Shown here: positions 18,967-27,755 of the stretch, in pieces
Layout of the letters: the number at the start of each line of letters is the position of its first letter
Position numbering within the stretch: the first letter of the stretch is position 1
Assembly (NCBI RefSeq): GCF_002208135.1
Contig: NZ_CP021647.1
Span: 1,124,839-1,188,838 of the forward strand
DNA: 64,000 nt
Direction: 5' to 3'
Origin: Pseudoalteromonas piscicida
Lineage (GTDB): Bacteria > Pseudomonadota > Gammaproteobacteria > Enterobacterales > Alteromonadaceae
The notes under the pieces: generated by a model
Database searches by the model: none
What the model was told of the DNA's origin: nothing
Seen by the model: the letters and a program-made list of their open reading frames with translations, nothing else
Program-made: the position numbers and the translations under genes

Positions 18967-19190
18967 CATCAACTGTTGTGGTTTGATTGCAATATTAATG
19001 CTATCAAAGCTTACCCACACTCGTCATCTTGAATGGTAATAGCGAGCTTGATGCTACGATCCGCTAACTGGGCTAAAGCCTGAGTCGCGTTATAATCCAA
19101 ACTGAAAACACTTATAATTTTGAAGTAATATAATTTATATTGGTTTTTCTACCAAATAACCTGATGGTTTTCTTCATAAGTATCGGGTTT
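18967..19190 (-). pseudogene. decayed copy of the 3' third of yaeQ
   Basis: This stretch aligns along its length with the 3' end of the intact yaeQ gene (21262-21487) in the same orientation. Shared segments include ATCTTGAATGGTAATAG, GCCTGAGTCGCG and TATAATCCAAACTGAAAA. Many substitutions and small gaps separate them. It has lost the stop codon and any start, and represents roughly the last 75 codons. It bounds the left side of the papain-like/helical protein islet, with intact yaeQ on the right. Confidence 0.8.
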
Positions 19191-19406
19191 TTATTTATTT
19201 AACGCTTTATTTTGTATTTTAATAAAATTTAAATGATTATCATTGTTTTTTAATAACTGCTTCTCTTTGTTATTGTGATTTTTTCATTTTTACCATTACC
19301 TGAACGGTTTCTTTTCTTCTAATACTAAAAATTTATCTTTTCATAGGTATTGAGTTTCTTTTATTTAATGTTATCTTAATGTTGCTTTTTAGTTAAGGTA
19401 AATTTC
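19191..19406. other. very AT-rich leader upstream of the papain-like pseudogene
   Basis: The segment is T-rich and non-coding. It contains the candidate Fur site at 19232-19244 and leads to the ATG at 19407. Base composition is clearly more AT-rich than the flanking genes. Confidence 0.45.
19232..19244. promoter_or_regulatory. candidate Fur box
   Basis: AATGATTATCATT is a perfect 6-1-6 palindrome and differs at one central base from the core of the Fur consensus (AATGATAATCATT). It lies about 165 bases upstream of the next gene, somewhat far for classical repression, so the assignment is provisional. Confidence 0.45.
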
Positions 19407-19900
19407 ATGAAAGTTATATCTGTAGGTGCATTACTATTAGCTATAAGTAGTACAGCTTTTGCTGGCAATCCAACAAGTGTAGATGATGTTGTTGCTCGAG
19501 ATCTATCAATTTCAGGTTTAGGCTGGGCTGGACATGTTGGGATATGGGATGGCTCAAAAGTACTTGAAGTGTTGAATGACGGTACTGTCATTCGTAAAAA
19601 TACACTGAGTAGTTTTAAAAGTGCCTCTTCATATTGGGGGCAAAGTACGGTCGCGGTACTAGACATGGAGAGATAATTGAGGCTGGGTGGGCACAGCGTA
19701 GTTTTGATCCTGAATATACAATTACTGCACAATATACAGAAGGGAAGTGGGTATATAAAAATGGCAGCTTTGTTAAAGTCAAAGCGAAGTTTCGTTGTGA
19801 TACTTTTGTTAATTATTCATATAAAAAGATCACGGGTGAGAATTTAGTAACTATTTTCACACCAAGAAATCTTTACAACAGCTTCCCAAGCGCTAGATAA
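19407..19900 (+). pseudogene. secreted papain-like (NlpC/P60 or YiiX-like) protein, frameshifted
   Basis: Two overlapping frames form one protein of about 162 residues if a base is restored in the GGGGG run at 19636-19640. The first part has a signal peptide (MKVISVGALLLAISSTAFAG), then SGLGWAGHVGIWDGSKVLEV, a His-containing strand typical of permuted NlpC/P60 amidase or hydrolase folds. The second part (GTRHGEIIEAGW...FRCDTFVNYSYKK) carries the likely catalytic Cys followed by a helix. The order His before Cys indicates the circularly permuted group. It would be periplasmic or secreted and act on peptide or amide bonds. It may be a real pseudogene or a one-base sequencing error. The downstream helical-protein gene begins 12 bases later. 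Confidence 0.6.
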
Positions 19901-19912
19901 TTTGAGGTGGAT

Positions 19913-21205
19913 ATGAAATTAATTGCAAAATATTTAGTATTTTCTCTATTAGTTGTTTTTTTGGTTGTCATTTATTTTGTATCCACAGCAGAAAAGGAAG
20001 TTAAAACCTCTACAAATGATAATAAGCCTGTTCCTTTTGTTAGTCAGTCGGAGCTAGTTGATACACTTCCCGATTTTTATCATATGGGTGTTGAATTAAC
20101 AAAAAAAGAAGAAAGTAAACAAATATCAGAGTTGGCAGATGCACTGACTTTAACATTAAAGAATAGTTTTGGTAAAAAGGCCATGCTTGATTTTGAAGCA
20201 CAGTTAATAGAACTATTGAAAGATCCAAATATATCAAGGAAAGATAAAATAAGTCTGTTGTGGAATATGGTTCATCAATTAGGCGTGGAGTCTGAGCAAG
20301 GTTTGTATGTGCTTGAATATATGAGTGCGTTGGCGCCTATTGAGCTGTCCAATGAGTTAATCTCGCTATTCGAAAGTGCATCAGAACGTGCAAAATTTGG
20401 TTTACTAAATGTACTTGAGACTATTTTATTGGTGGATGGAGATGAGGCAAAAGTTTCTGCTACGCGTTTATCCGAAGTAAAACAGCAGTTACTTGATGCA
20501 ATTAGTGGTCAGCTAGCCAATGTGGAAGATCCTGCATTGGGCTTTTCAATTCTTGAGGCTATTGTTGGTCACCTTCCTTTTGAGAAAGCCAAACTACTGA
20601 TAGATGACCAGTTTGTGATATCAGAAAATAAATCTAATAACGTATCAAATGATGCTATCAGAGCAACAAAAGCTGGAATTTATAATCGCCTCGCATTAGC
20701 TAACCCTCAATCCAGGACTGAATTTCTGCCGCAATATATTCAAACTCTTAATAGTGAGCCTTCACAAACGGTAGAGCGGGAGTCGCTAAGGCAAGATCTC
20801 TTTAATATTATTAGAATAGATGAGTTTATGAATGAGGCACCACTTGAGTTTAAACAAACTGTGAATGAGTTTTTAGCACGAGATCTCCCCAATATTGATA
20901 TCGATAGTGCTGAATTTGATTACGATGCCGTAAAGCTGTATTCAGATTTGTCAATTGCGATGGCAAAATTGAGTGCATCGGCTCAACGCTCTAGTGAGAG
21001 CCTATATACACAACAGATTAACGCAGCTAAAAGTCCACTTGAACAGGCGATTTTGATAAGTCGTTCACCATACCAGCTAAATGAATTATTGACTGATGAA
21101 TTTACCCGCGCAAGAATTAGCAATGACTTGCGAGCTGAAACCAAACGGATAGGTGAAGATTCTGCCTATGCAGATCTGCTAAACGATGCCGCATCGCGGT
21201 TATAG
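19913..21205 (+). CDS. membrane-anchored alpha-helical protein of unknown function
   Basis: Start chosen at MKLIAKYLVF (ATG, GAGG five bases upstream); a GTG two codons earlier is possible. The 430-residue protein has an N-terminal signal anchor (about 4-26) followed by an entirely helical exported domain rich in Glu, Ala and Leu with HEAT-like helix pairs (KDKISLLWNMVHQLGVES, SERAKFGLLNVLETILLV). No catalytic motif is seen. It directly follows the papain-like gene and is probably co-transcribed, suggesting an enzyme plus partner pair, for instance an effector with a periplasmic inhibitor. That pairing is speculation. No family is recognised. Confidence 0.6.
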   Translation: MKLIAKYLVFSLLVVFLVVIYFVSTAEKEVKTSTNDNKPVPFVSQSELVDTLPDFYHMGVELTKKEESKQISELADALTLTLKNSFGKKAMLDFEAQLIELLKDPNISRKDKISLLWNMVHQLGVESEQGLYVLEYMSALAPIELSNELISLFESASERAKFGLLNVLETILLVDGDEAKVSATRLSEVKQQLLDAISGQLANVEDPALGFSILEAIVGHLPFEKAKLLIDDQFVISENKSNNVSNDAIRATKAGIYNRLALANPQSRTEFLPQYIQTLNSEPSQTVERESLRQDLFNIIRIDEFMNEAPLEFKQTVNEFLARDLPNIDIDSAEFDYDAVKLYSDLSIAMAKLSASAQRSSESLYTQQINAAKSPLEQAILISRSPYQLNELLTDEFTRARISNDLRAETKRIGEDSAYADLLNDAASRL

Positions 21206-21261
21206 GTAAACATGTTGTAGTCACTTTTGGTTGGCTACAACACTCACTACTTAATTAAATA

Positions 21262-21798
21262 TTACATTAACTGTCTTGGTTTGATTTCAATATTAGCGCT
21301 ATCAGAACTTACCCATACTTCACCATCTTGAATGGTAATAGTGAGCTTGATACTGCGTTCTGCTAACTGAGCTAATGCCTGAGTCGCGCTATAATCCAAA
21401 CTGAAAATACTTAGATTTTTAAAGTCGTATAATTTAGGCTGGTGTTTTTGCCACCAAATTGCCTGATTATTTTCGCCATAAGTATAGAGGACCACTTGCT
21501 TTGATTTATTACACGCTTTTTTAAGGCGCTTTTCATCAGGCAGTCCTAGTTCAACCCAAAGCTCAATCTCTTCGCTGTAATTTTTAACCCATAGTTCAGG
21601 TTCATCGTCAGCGCATAAGCCTTTGGTAAACTCCAGTCCTTCACACGCATTTAGTGCATAGGCAAGTAAACGGATCATTAACCGTTGTTCATTCTCTGAG
21701 GGGTGCTGGGCCAGCGTTAAATTAAAGTCTTGGTAAACATGTCTGTCCATATCACTGAGTGATAGTTGGGCTTTAATGATGGTGGATTTGAGCGCCAT
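21262..21798 (-). CDS. yaeQ: YaeQ family protein
   Basis: The 178-residue protein starts MALKSTIIKAQLSLSDMDRHVY and carries the family pattern ERLM-like (ENEQRLMIRLLAYAL), DEPELWVKN and ELWVELGLPDEKRLKKACNKS. YaeQ folds like PD-(D/E)XK nucleases, with Asp/Glu residues around DEPELW and ELWVELG and a following Lys. It has been linked to transcription elongation suppression (RfaH complementation), but the true role is unsettled. Length is typical, so the gene is intact even though a diverged copy of its 3' third lies 2.3 kb away. It is convergent with the helical-protein gene. Confidence 0.9.
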   Translation of the reverse strand: MALKSTIIKAQLSLSDMDRHVYQDFNLTLAQHPSENEQRLMIRLLAYALNACEGLEFTKGLCADDEPELWVKNYSEEIELWVELGLPDEKRLKKACNKSKQVVLYTYGENNQAIWWQKHQPKLYDFKNLSIFSLDYSATQALAQLAERSIKLTITIQDGEVWVSSDSANIEIKPRQLM

Positions 21799-21975
21799 AA
21801 ATTTGCTTAAAAAATTTTTGCGCTAGTATAGCGGATTTTAAGGCTAGGAATGAGATAAAAATTTACAGAATGCTATTGTAAAAGAAATGTGGTGTAGAAA
21901 GAATAAACCAGAAACAAAACACAGCCTCGCAATGAGACTGTGTTTATTTGAGTAACTTAATGCTTAGCGTCAATA

Positions 21976-24657
21976 TTAGTTACAGCTAGTCGAGATATGC
22001 CAAACATTGGGTAATGACTCTTTTAGTTTGCCTATTTGAGCACAGTCGATGTTTGGATTTCCCCATATGCTTAGGTATCGTAGATTGGTCAAACCGAATA
22101 GCGGTGACAGATCTGAAATGTTGGTATTGTCCAACTCTAAACGGGTAAGTTCGGCGTAATTTTTAATTGTGCCATAGTTTGTCAGCTTGGTGCTATCCAA
22201 GTCCAAATAGGTTAAGGTAGTAGGCAAGCCAAAAAGCGTAAAGTCATATACGGTTTGGCTATTTGTATTTAACTCAAAGTGGGTCAATGATTGAGGAAGC
22301 GTTGCTTTGGCCGTGAGTTCACCTGTTAGTCTGTAGATGTCGAGTTTCTTTAAAGTATGAAGCTGAGCTAAGTTAGGATCTTGTAACAACGAACTGTTAA
22401 CTGAGTTGTCCAGTCTTAAAGTCTTAATTGCTTCAAACTGTGTAATTCCATTTAATGATTCAATTGCTGAGCCATCACAAGAGAGTGAAGTATTACTTAC
22501 AGCATCTTGATATCCTTGATTTTCAATACATTGCTTAAATGCCGCATCTGTAATTAAGCTCAAATCGACCGGCTTCATAATACAGTTATAGTTAGAAAGA
22601 TTTGTTGTTACACCATCGAGAGATTTTAATAGCTCCTGATCATCACAATAAATGGCACTACTTTGTATTTCAAGTCTTTCCAGATTGCTTAAACTGGCAA
22701 GCATGTCTGCTCTAAAAAACGTAGAAAAGTTGCTTAATGTTAATGACTTCAGCTTGGTTAATGATGCTATCTCAGAGATGTCAGCCGCTTTAGAATAGTG
22801 AATCAATAGGGTTTCTAAGTTTTCAAATTGAGATACCTGAGTGATATCTTCTAGTTCTTTAAAGCCGCTGATCTTTAACGACTTCAGACTCTTGTTTGAA
22901 CCTAAAGAATCGAGAGTTGTGATTTTTCCTTCATTACTATAATAGTAGTCTTTTGATAACTCAGCTGATTCGAGCGCGGGGAAGTTAGCCAAGTTCACCA
23001 TGTTTGAATAGCTGCTGCCCTTTACGTTTAGTGTTTTTAAGCTTGGTAATGCTGTTTCACTTGAAGCCTCAAATAAACTAACGTCTAGGTTAAGTGTTTC
23101 TAATGCTTGCATTTTACTTAACGTGTTTAGTGCAAAGTTTGAGTAACTGCTGGAGACGGAGAGATCGCGCATATTTTTAAGCTCAGACAATGCGCTAAAA
23201 TCCGCGTTATTATCCAATTCACGAATGTACAATTCGGTTAGGTTTGGTGTGAAACTTAGCCAGCCTAAATCATTAATGTTATGCAGGCTATTAAGCTGTA
23301 ATGATGTTAACTCCGGCATCGCTTGCAAAAATCTCAGAGAAGAAAGGTTTAAACTCTTCAAAGACAAGGATTGCAGTTCCGTAAAAGTTGATAGCTCGCT
23401 GACATTATCAATGCTTAAATTGTTTAATGACAGAGAGGTTAGTTTCGCATTACTACTGATGTCCGCAATATCAAACTCAACATTGCTATAATAAGTACTA
23501 AGACCTAGTTTTTCCAACTCACTAAATTTTTCTAAGAATGAGAAATCTTCAATCCGCGTTCTGCTGAGTACGAGTGTTGTCAGATTTGTTTTGGCTTCTA
23601 TTGCTGTTGAATCAGCGGCATCGATAGTATCAAGTGTCAATGCAGTGAGGTTAGGTATGGCGCTTAAAAATGACAGTGAGTCCAGATCATTTATGTATGT
23701 CAAAGATAAACTCTGCAAGTTACTAAAGCGTTTTAGGGTACTTTTATCATCAATGCTTAGAGAACGTAAGGTCAAACGAGTGAGCTTATCACTTGGAAGT
23801 TCACTGAGCTGTATAGTTTCATATTGGCTACTATAGTTTTCTATTTCAAGCGTATGAAGTTGCGTAAAGCCTGATAGATCTAGCATCTGCAACGCTAGGC
23901 GTTTGCCAGAGCTATCTTCTTTGTCTTCAATAATAGACAAAGACTCAAGTTTGTTGAGCTTATTAACTTGTTCTAAACGTGCATCATTATTTGAGCTGTT
24001 CTGAGCTGCGGCAAACGCGTTATCGAGCTTTAAAGCGGTGAGTGTAGAGATTTGAGCTAACTCGTTGAGATTATTCAATTCTGCGTTTTTAATAGACACG
24101 CTTGATAAGCCGCTAATATCCGACAGCCCTGATAATGTTACAATTGGGTAGTCTGTACATTCAACAATGGAAATGCCCACATCTTGATGTGTATCTGATA
24201 AACATTGCGCCAGCGCTGAGTCTGAAATCGTTAAGCTTGAAAGTGGAGCGTACGCACTTAGGTTGACGGTCAATTCTTGTGAGCTTGAGTCCCCTTTATC
24301 ATCGGTTGCGGTTAACTTAAACGTTAGCGTGGTCGCTTCATTGATATTTGGTGCACGAAATTCGAGCGTTTCGCTATGATTGTTTATCAGCTCGACTGTT
24401 GTTCCTGTAGTTTGCTCCCATAGCAAAGTTTCAATCGCACCATCTTCATCTGTTACGGTTGCAACGGCTGTGATTGAATCTCTCTCCATTGCTGAAATTG
24501 GTGCGATAGGCGCAATTACAGGTGCTTTGTTAGTTGGTGTGACCGGCTTGTCAGTTCTAGTATCATTTTTGTCGTTGCTACTGCCCCCGCCACACGCGGT
24601 CAGAATTGATACGAGTAATGAGGTTACGATTCCCTTGTATATAGCGCTTCTGATCAT
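21976..24657 (-). CDS. large leucine-rich-repeat surface lipoprotein
   Basis: The 893-residue protein has a lipoprotein signal with lipobox LTAC (Cys22) followed by a Gly/Ser/Asp linker. A cadherin/Ig-like domain (about 45-130; NKAPVIAPIAPISAMERDS, LTATDDKGDSS) comes next, then a long LRR array of the SDS22/internalin type (LxxLxLxxN/S every 21-24 residues) interrupted by two cysteine-containing caps (LAQCLSDTHQDVGISIVECTDYP and FKQCIENQGY...LSCDGSA). LRR lipoproteins of this sort bind proteins or glycans at the cell surface. No enzymatic domain is present. It precedes the pore-former-like operon but is separated from it by about 320 bases, so it is likely a separate unit. Confidence 0.8.
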   Translation of the reverse strand: MIRSAIYKGIVTSLLVSILTACGGGSSNDKNDTRTDKPVTPTNKAPVIAPIAPISAMERDSITAVATVTDEDGAIETLLWEQTTGTTVELINNHSETLEFRAPNINEATTLTFKLTATDDKGDSSSQELTVNLSAYAPLSSLTISDSALAQCLSDTHQDVGISIVECTDYPIVTLSGLSDISGLSSVSIKNAELNNLNELAQISTLTALKLDNAFAAAQNSSNNDARLEQVNKLNKLESLSIIEDKEDSSGKRLALQMLDLSGFTQLHTLEIENYSSQYETIQLSELPSDKLTRLTLRSLSIDDKSTLKRFSNLQSLSLTYINDLDSLSFLSAIPNLTALTLDTIDAADSTAIEAKTNLTTLVLSRTRIEDFSFLEKFSELEKLGLSTYYSNVEFDIADISSNAKLTSLSLNNLSIDNVSELSTFTELQSLSLKSLNLSSLRFLQAMPELTSLQLNSLHNINDLGWLSFTPNLTELYIRELDNNADFSALSELKNMRDLSVSSSYSNFALNTLSKMQALETLNLDVSLFEASSETALPSLKTLNVKGSSYSNMVNLANFPALESAELSKDYYYSNEGKITTLDSLGSNKSLKSLKISGFKELEDITQVSQFENLETLLIHYSKAADISEIASLTKLKSLTLSNFSTFFRADMLASLSNLERLEIQSSAIYCDDQELLKSLDGVTTNLSNYNCIMKPVDLSLITDAAFKQCIENQGYQDAVSNTSLSCDGSAIESLNGITQFEAIKTLRLDNSVNSSLLQDPNLAQLHTLKKLDIYRLTGELTAKATLPQSLTHFELNTNSQTVYDFTLFGLPTTLTYLDLDSTKLTNYGTIKNYAELTRLELDNTNISDLSPLFGLTNLRYLSIWGNPNIDCAQIGKLKESLPNVWHISTSCN

Positions 24658-24974
24658 CTTGATATCTATCTTGTTTTTTTGAATAGTCAGTTGGCCCGGA
24701 ATTGTACTTTATTTGGAGACTAGTTTCCAATCGTTACACGTGCGAATAGCAATGGTAAGGTGATGCGTTTTTAGGTGTGGATTTTAAAGAGACAACAGAA
24801 TCAATAGATCAATAGGATGTCTAGAGTCTTGCTTAATTATTTATAACTAGTTGATAAATATTGAGAGTAAGAGAGGCCGTATAGCCTCATTGGTTGGAAA
24901 GCATTGTGAGGATGGCGATCAGGTAATCGCTATAAGGTGTATGGGCACCAATACCTTTCGATATCTCAGGTCTT
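24658..24974. other. 317-bp gap between LRR lipoprotein and the six-gene secreted operon
   Basis: No coding sequence is supported. The AAGGTGT...AATACCTT segment near 24931-24958 could form an imperfect hairpin just past the end of the secreted-protein operon and may act as its terminator. The left part is the promoter region of the LRR lipoprotein gene. Confidence 0.35.
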
Positions 24975-26111
24975 TTAGTCAACATGTGCTATTGCTGATT
25001 CAATTCTATTTTCACATAAGGTTGTACCGGGTAAAGTTGCACAGTATTCGCCAGCTTGCTCAAGTCCGATGCGCTGTGTATTACGGGCAGAAATACGAGC
25101 TGTAAGCTGTTCGATTTCAAGTGGGTCTTCAGATACCGCTTTAAATGCGCTCAGCCTTTCTATTTCGTCATAAACTAAATCTTGATAACTCCTGAGCCTT
25201 GCAGACAGTGCAATATAGCGGTTAGAGATTGCTGTTTGACCAGCGTAGGCGAGGTCATAGTGGCCGGAATCTTCATAACTTTCAACTTCATATTTTAATA
25301 TGTTTAAGTGTTCGTCTTTGAGATCATCGACATAACTGCCGCCATCGAGTAAGTAACTGAATAGACTATCTGCATAATTAATACAGGGCGTTAGATTATC
25401 GGTTTTGCAGTGCATGGTGCCATTTTTAGTTAGCTTAGCCAGTTCTGGTGTCATGCCGCCGTCGGTATTTACTTGAATGGTGTATACGGCATCTTTGGTT
25501 GCCTCTTGAAATACTTTGGTCTTGGTAAAGGTTTTACTAAAGAAAAGAAACTTCACTTTAATTTTGGTTTGAAACCATTCGTATTTGGTGCGATCTTTAA
25601 AGTGAAGTTTGGCGGTGACATAGATACGCGAACCCAGTTTGATATTGTGGATAAAGCTGTCACCACAACGGCTTCTTACTTGATTCGGATCTGTATTTAG
25701 GAGTTCAAGAATATTCGCTTTAGTCATACGGCTTTCAAAGTTATAGCTTCCTTTCTCGTAGGTTAATTCGACCGCTGAAGCTGCTGAATTTCTATTTTTG
25801 GTTACTTTCCTGCGCATGGAAAATTTGGCTGAACCACCAAAAATAACTAGATTTATACCCGCTTTAACGCTGCCTGTGATGGTATTGATCATGGTATCCG
25901 AGTCGAAATCGCCACGATAAGCCAAGTCGCCCATGCTACCACCCTGAAATTGCCATTGACCATCGAGGCACGATTCAAGCGGTATGCCTAATTCCTGTTC
26001 AAATCCCTGTCCGAGTTGTTCATGCTCAGTATTTAAAGAGTAATAGGTATGTGCATTTGCATAAAAGCTTAACAGGCCACAGAGCACTATTAATATGGTT
26101 CTTAAGTGCAT
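24975..26111 (-). CDS. secreted protein, divergent third member of the CDC/MACPF-like trio
   Basis: The 378-residue protein has a signal peptide ending FYANA (residue 20). It is the most divergent member of three related proteins in this operon. CGDSFIHNIKLGSRIYVTAKL (core residues 149-169) aligns with FISEIEYGAQ and FVSAIEYGSQ of its paralogues. TIQVNTDGGMTPEL aligns with ITVRALQKGGDP, followed by the same Cys pair (HCKTDNLTPC) and a helical C-terminus with two Cys (EYCATLPGTTLC). The pattern of a central twisted sheet followed by helix pairs resembles MACPF/CDC pore formers. Inserts are Lys-rich (KTKIKVKFLFFSKTFTKTK), as expected for membrane-inserting hairpins. The fold is inferred from motif order. 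It is last in the operon, after a 124-base gap. Confidence 0.5.
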   Translation of the reverse strand: MHLRTILIVLCGLLSFYANAHTYYSLNTEHEQLGQGFEQELGIPLESCLDGQWQFQGGSMGDLAYRGDFDSDTMINTITGSVKAGINLVIFGGSAKFSMRRKVTKNRNSAASAVELTYEKGSYNFESRMTKANILELLNTDPNQVRSRCGDSFIHNIKLGSRIYVTAKLHFKDRTKYEWFQTKIKVKFLFFSKTFTKTKVFQEATKDAVYTIQVNTDGGMTPELAKLTKNGTMHCKTDNLTPCINYADSLFSYLLDGGSYVDDLKDEHLNILKYEVESYEDSGHYDLAYAGQTAISNRYIALSARLRSYQDLVYDEIERLSAFKAVSEDPLEIEQLTARISARNTQRIGLEQAGEYCATLPGTTLCENRIESAIAHVD

Positions 26112-26235
26112 ACATAAATTCCTGTAAATGGTTTACTGTGGGATGAGGCGAGGAAGTAACAACTCAATATTCGATTTTGTATTACTTACCACGCCTCAGT
26201 TGAACTATTTGAATCTTAGCGCTGTCGGCTACTCA

Positions 26236-27744
26236 CTAATTTTCAAAAGCGGTTCCATAGGTTGGCAGGGCTGATTTACATGGTAGCCAGACCATCACGC
26301 CTGCAGCAGGGTCATTTGCATCAACAAAGGAAGGCGCCCAGCCTAACTGCCTAAACCCAAGTGATACATGATTTTCTTCGACACCAAAGTTTGCTGTTGC
26401 TTCTCGGGCATTTTCACATTTGAAGTATTGCGTCATGTTATCAGCTGGTATATTCAGATCGGCAAGTGTGTAGTTTTGTATGCAACCGACGCCACTACCA
26501 CTGCAGGTATTTAGGTAATCATTCCACGCATCTGTACAAGCAGTACCATAAGGATTATCACGACAAACTCGAGCATATTGCTCATAAATCCAAGCATTGT
26601 TGTAAGCGGCTTCTTGTACACCCTCTGCCTTTTGACGTTGTACATCCGTCATCCAGCTAGCGTATTGCGCAAGCACACCACGTGCACGGTGTTCATGATT
26701 AACCGACTTTTTGAATTGATCCTCAAGCCATAAAGTGCGGTAGGTGGTTTCAAAGCGAATATCTTTATTACCTGAATCTAAGCGGCGTACATCTTGTGAA
26801 CTGATCTCGTAAGGCGTAGCTTTGTAACGCACGACGTTGTAATCAGATAGCGCATTAAACTGATTGCCAAAGTCGTTTTTCGCATAGTTCACCGCTTGCT
26901 CAAATAAGGTAAAGCAAGGCTCGTAGTTATCGAGTGAACAAGTGATAATATTGTTAGGGATTATGCTGAGGAGCTGTTTAGGATCACCGCCTTTTTGTAA
27001 GGCTCTGACGGTAATGCGCACACTTTTCTTAAGGTCTTCGTCAATGTAATTAAGCTTACCATCGACGCTAATGCCAATATTACCAGCGCCGTAACTTACC
27101 CCTAAGTAACCGCCAATTTCACTTTTGTGCTGCTCACTTAAGTATTCAATTTTCATATTAATAAGTAGCTGCGCACCGTATTCAATCTCACTGATAAATC
27201 CATCGCCTGCCATGCTCATTAGTTTACTTTGATACTCGTTGGCTAGCGTATTACCCGAAGGTGTCAACGTATATCCAATGTTGGCATCTGCCGGCATAAG
27301 TACACGCTTTTTCGGTGTTAATGATGCTTGGAAAGTATAGGTATTAGAAAACTCAGTCGAGGACATTTCTTTAGCTAAATGGCCACCAGCTTTCACACGA
27401 ATGACCGGAAAGCCAACATCAACATCAACATTACCATTCAGTTGACGGAGCACTTCGTCATAGCTGCCATTGTTTACTAGTTCAAATTGCACACGGGTAT
27501 TACCGAGAGTCTCAACAGTTTCACCTGCGACAGTTTGAACATTCAAAAAGCGTTTTTGGTCGCTGTTATAAGCCGTACCTAGCACAATGTGATCGTTCAT
27601 CAACCCAGGGATTTCACTTTGGAAGGTGTTCACATTCTGTGCTTTTTGCATTAATTCTGCTTCGTTCACAAAATTGGAATCTGCGAATGCGAAAGGTGTA
27701 GTGCTGGCAATAAGTGCCGCGATAGTTTGTTTGTATAAGTTCAT
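26236..27744 (-). CDS. secreted CDC/MACPF-like protein with extra Cys-rich C-terminal domain
   Basis: The 502-residue protein starts 11 bases after the GEVED gene with AGGTGG at the ribosome site. Signal peptide ends PFAFA (about residue 21). The core has LGTAYNSDQKRFLNV (55-69), a region with NTYTFQASLTPKKR (134-147), FISEIEYGAQLLINMKIEY (183-201), GGYLGVSYGAG (211-221), ITVRALQKGGDP (244-255), a Cys pair (269, 277), and a helix-rich tail. The order of YG-containing strand, glycine-rich hairpin and GG-D/S turn before a helix recalls the core of cholesterol-dependent cytolysins. The undecapeptide and C-terminal Ig domain of classical CDCs are absent; instead there is a Cys-rich extension (about 395-502). 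Its role as a pore-forming toxin subunit is inference. Confidence 0.5.
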   Translation of the reverse strand: MNLYKQTIAALIASTTPFAFADSNFVNEAELMQKAQNVNTFQSEIPGLMNDHIVLGTAYNSDQKRFLNVQTVAGETVETLGNTRVQFELVNNGSYDEVLRQLNGNVDVDVGFPVIRVKAGGHLAKEMSSTEFSNTYTFQASLTPKKRVLMPADANIGYTLTPSGNTLANEYQSKLMSMAGDGFISEIEYGAQLLINMKIEYLSEQHKSEIGGYLGVSYGAGNIGISVDGKLNYIDEDLKKSVRITVRALQKGGDPKQLLSIIPNNIITCSLDNYEPCFTLFEQAVNYAKNDFGNQFNALSDYNVVRYKATPYEISSQDVRRLDSGNKDIRFETTYRTLWLEDQFKKSVNHEHRARGVLAQYASWMTDVQRQKAEGVQEAAYNNAWIYEQYARVCRDNPYGTACTDAWNDYLNTCSGSGVGCIQNYTLADLNIPADNMTQYFKCENAREATANFGVEENHVSLGFRQLGWAPSFVDANDPAAGVMVWLPCKSALPTYGTAFEN

Positions 27745-27755
27745 GTTGCCACCTA

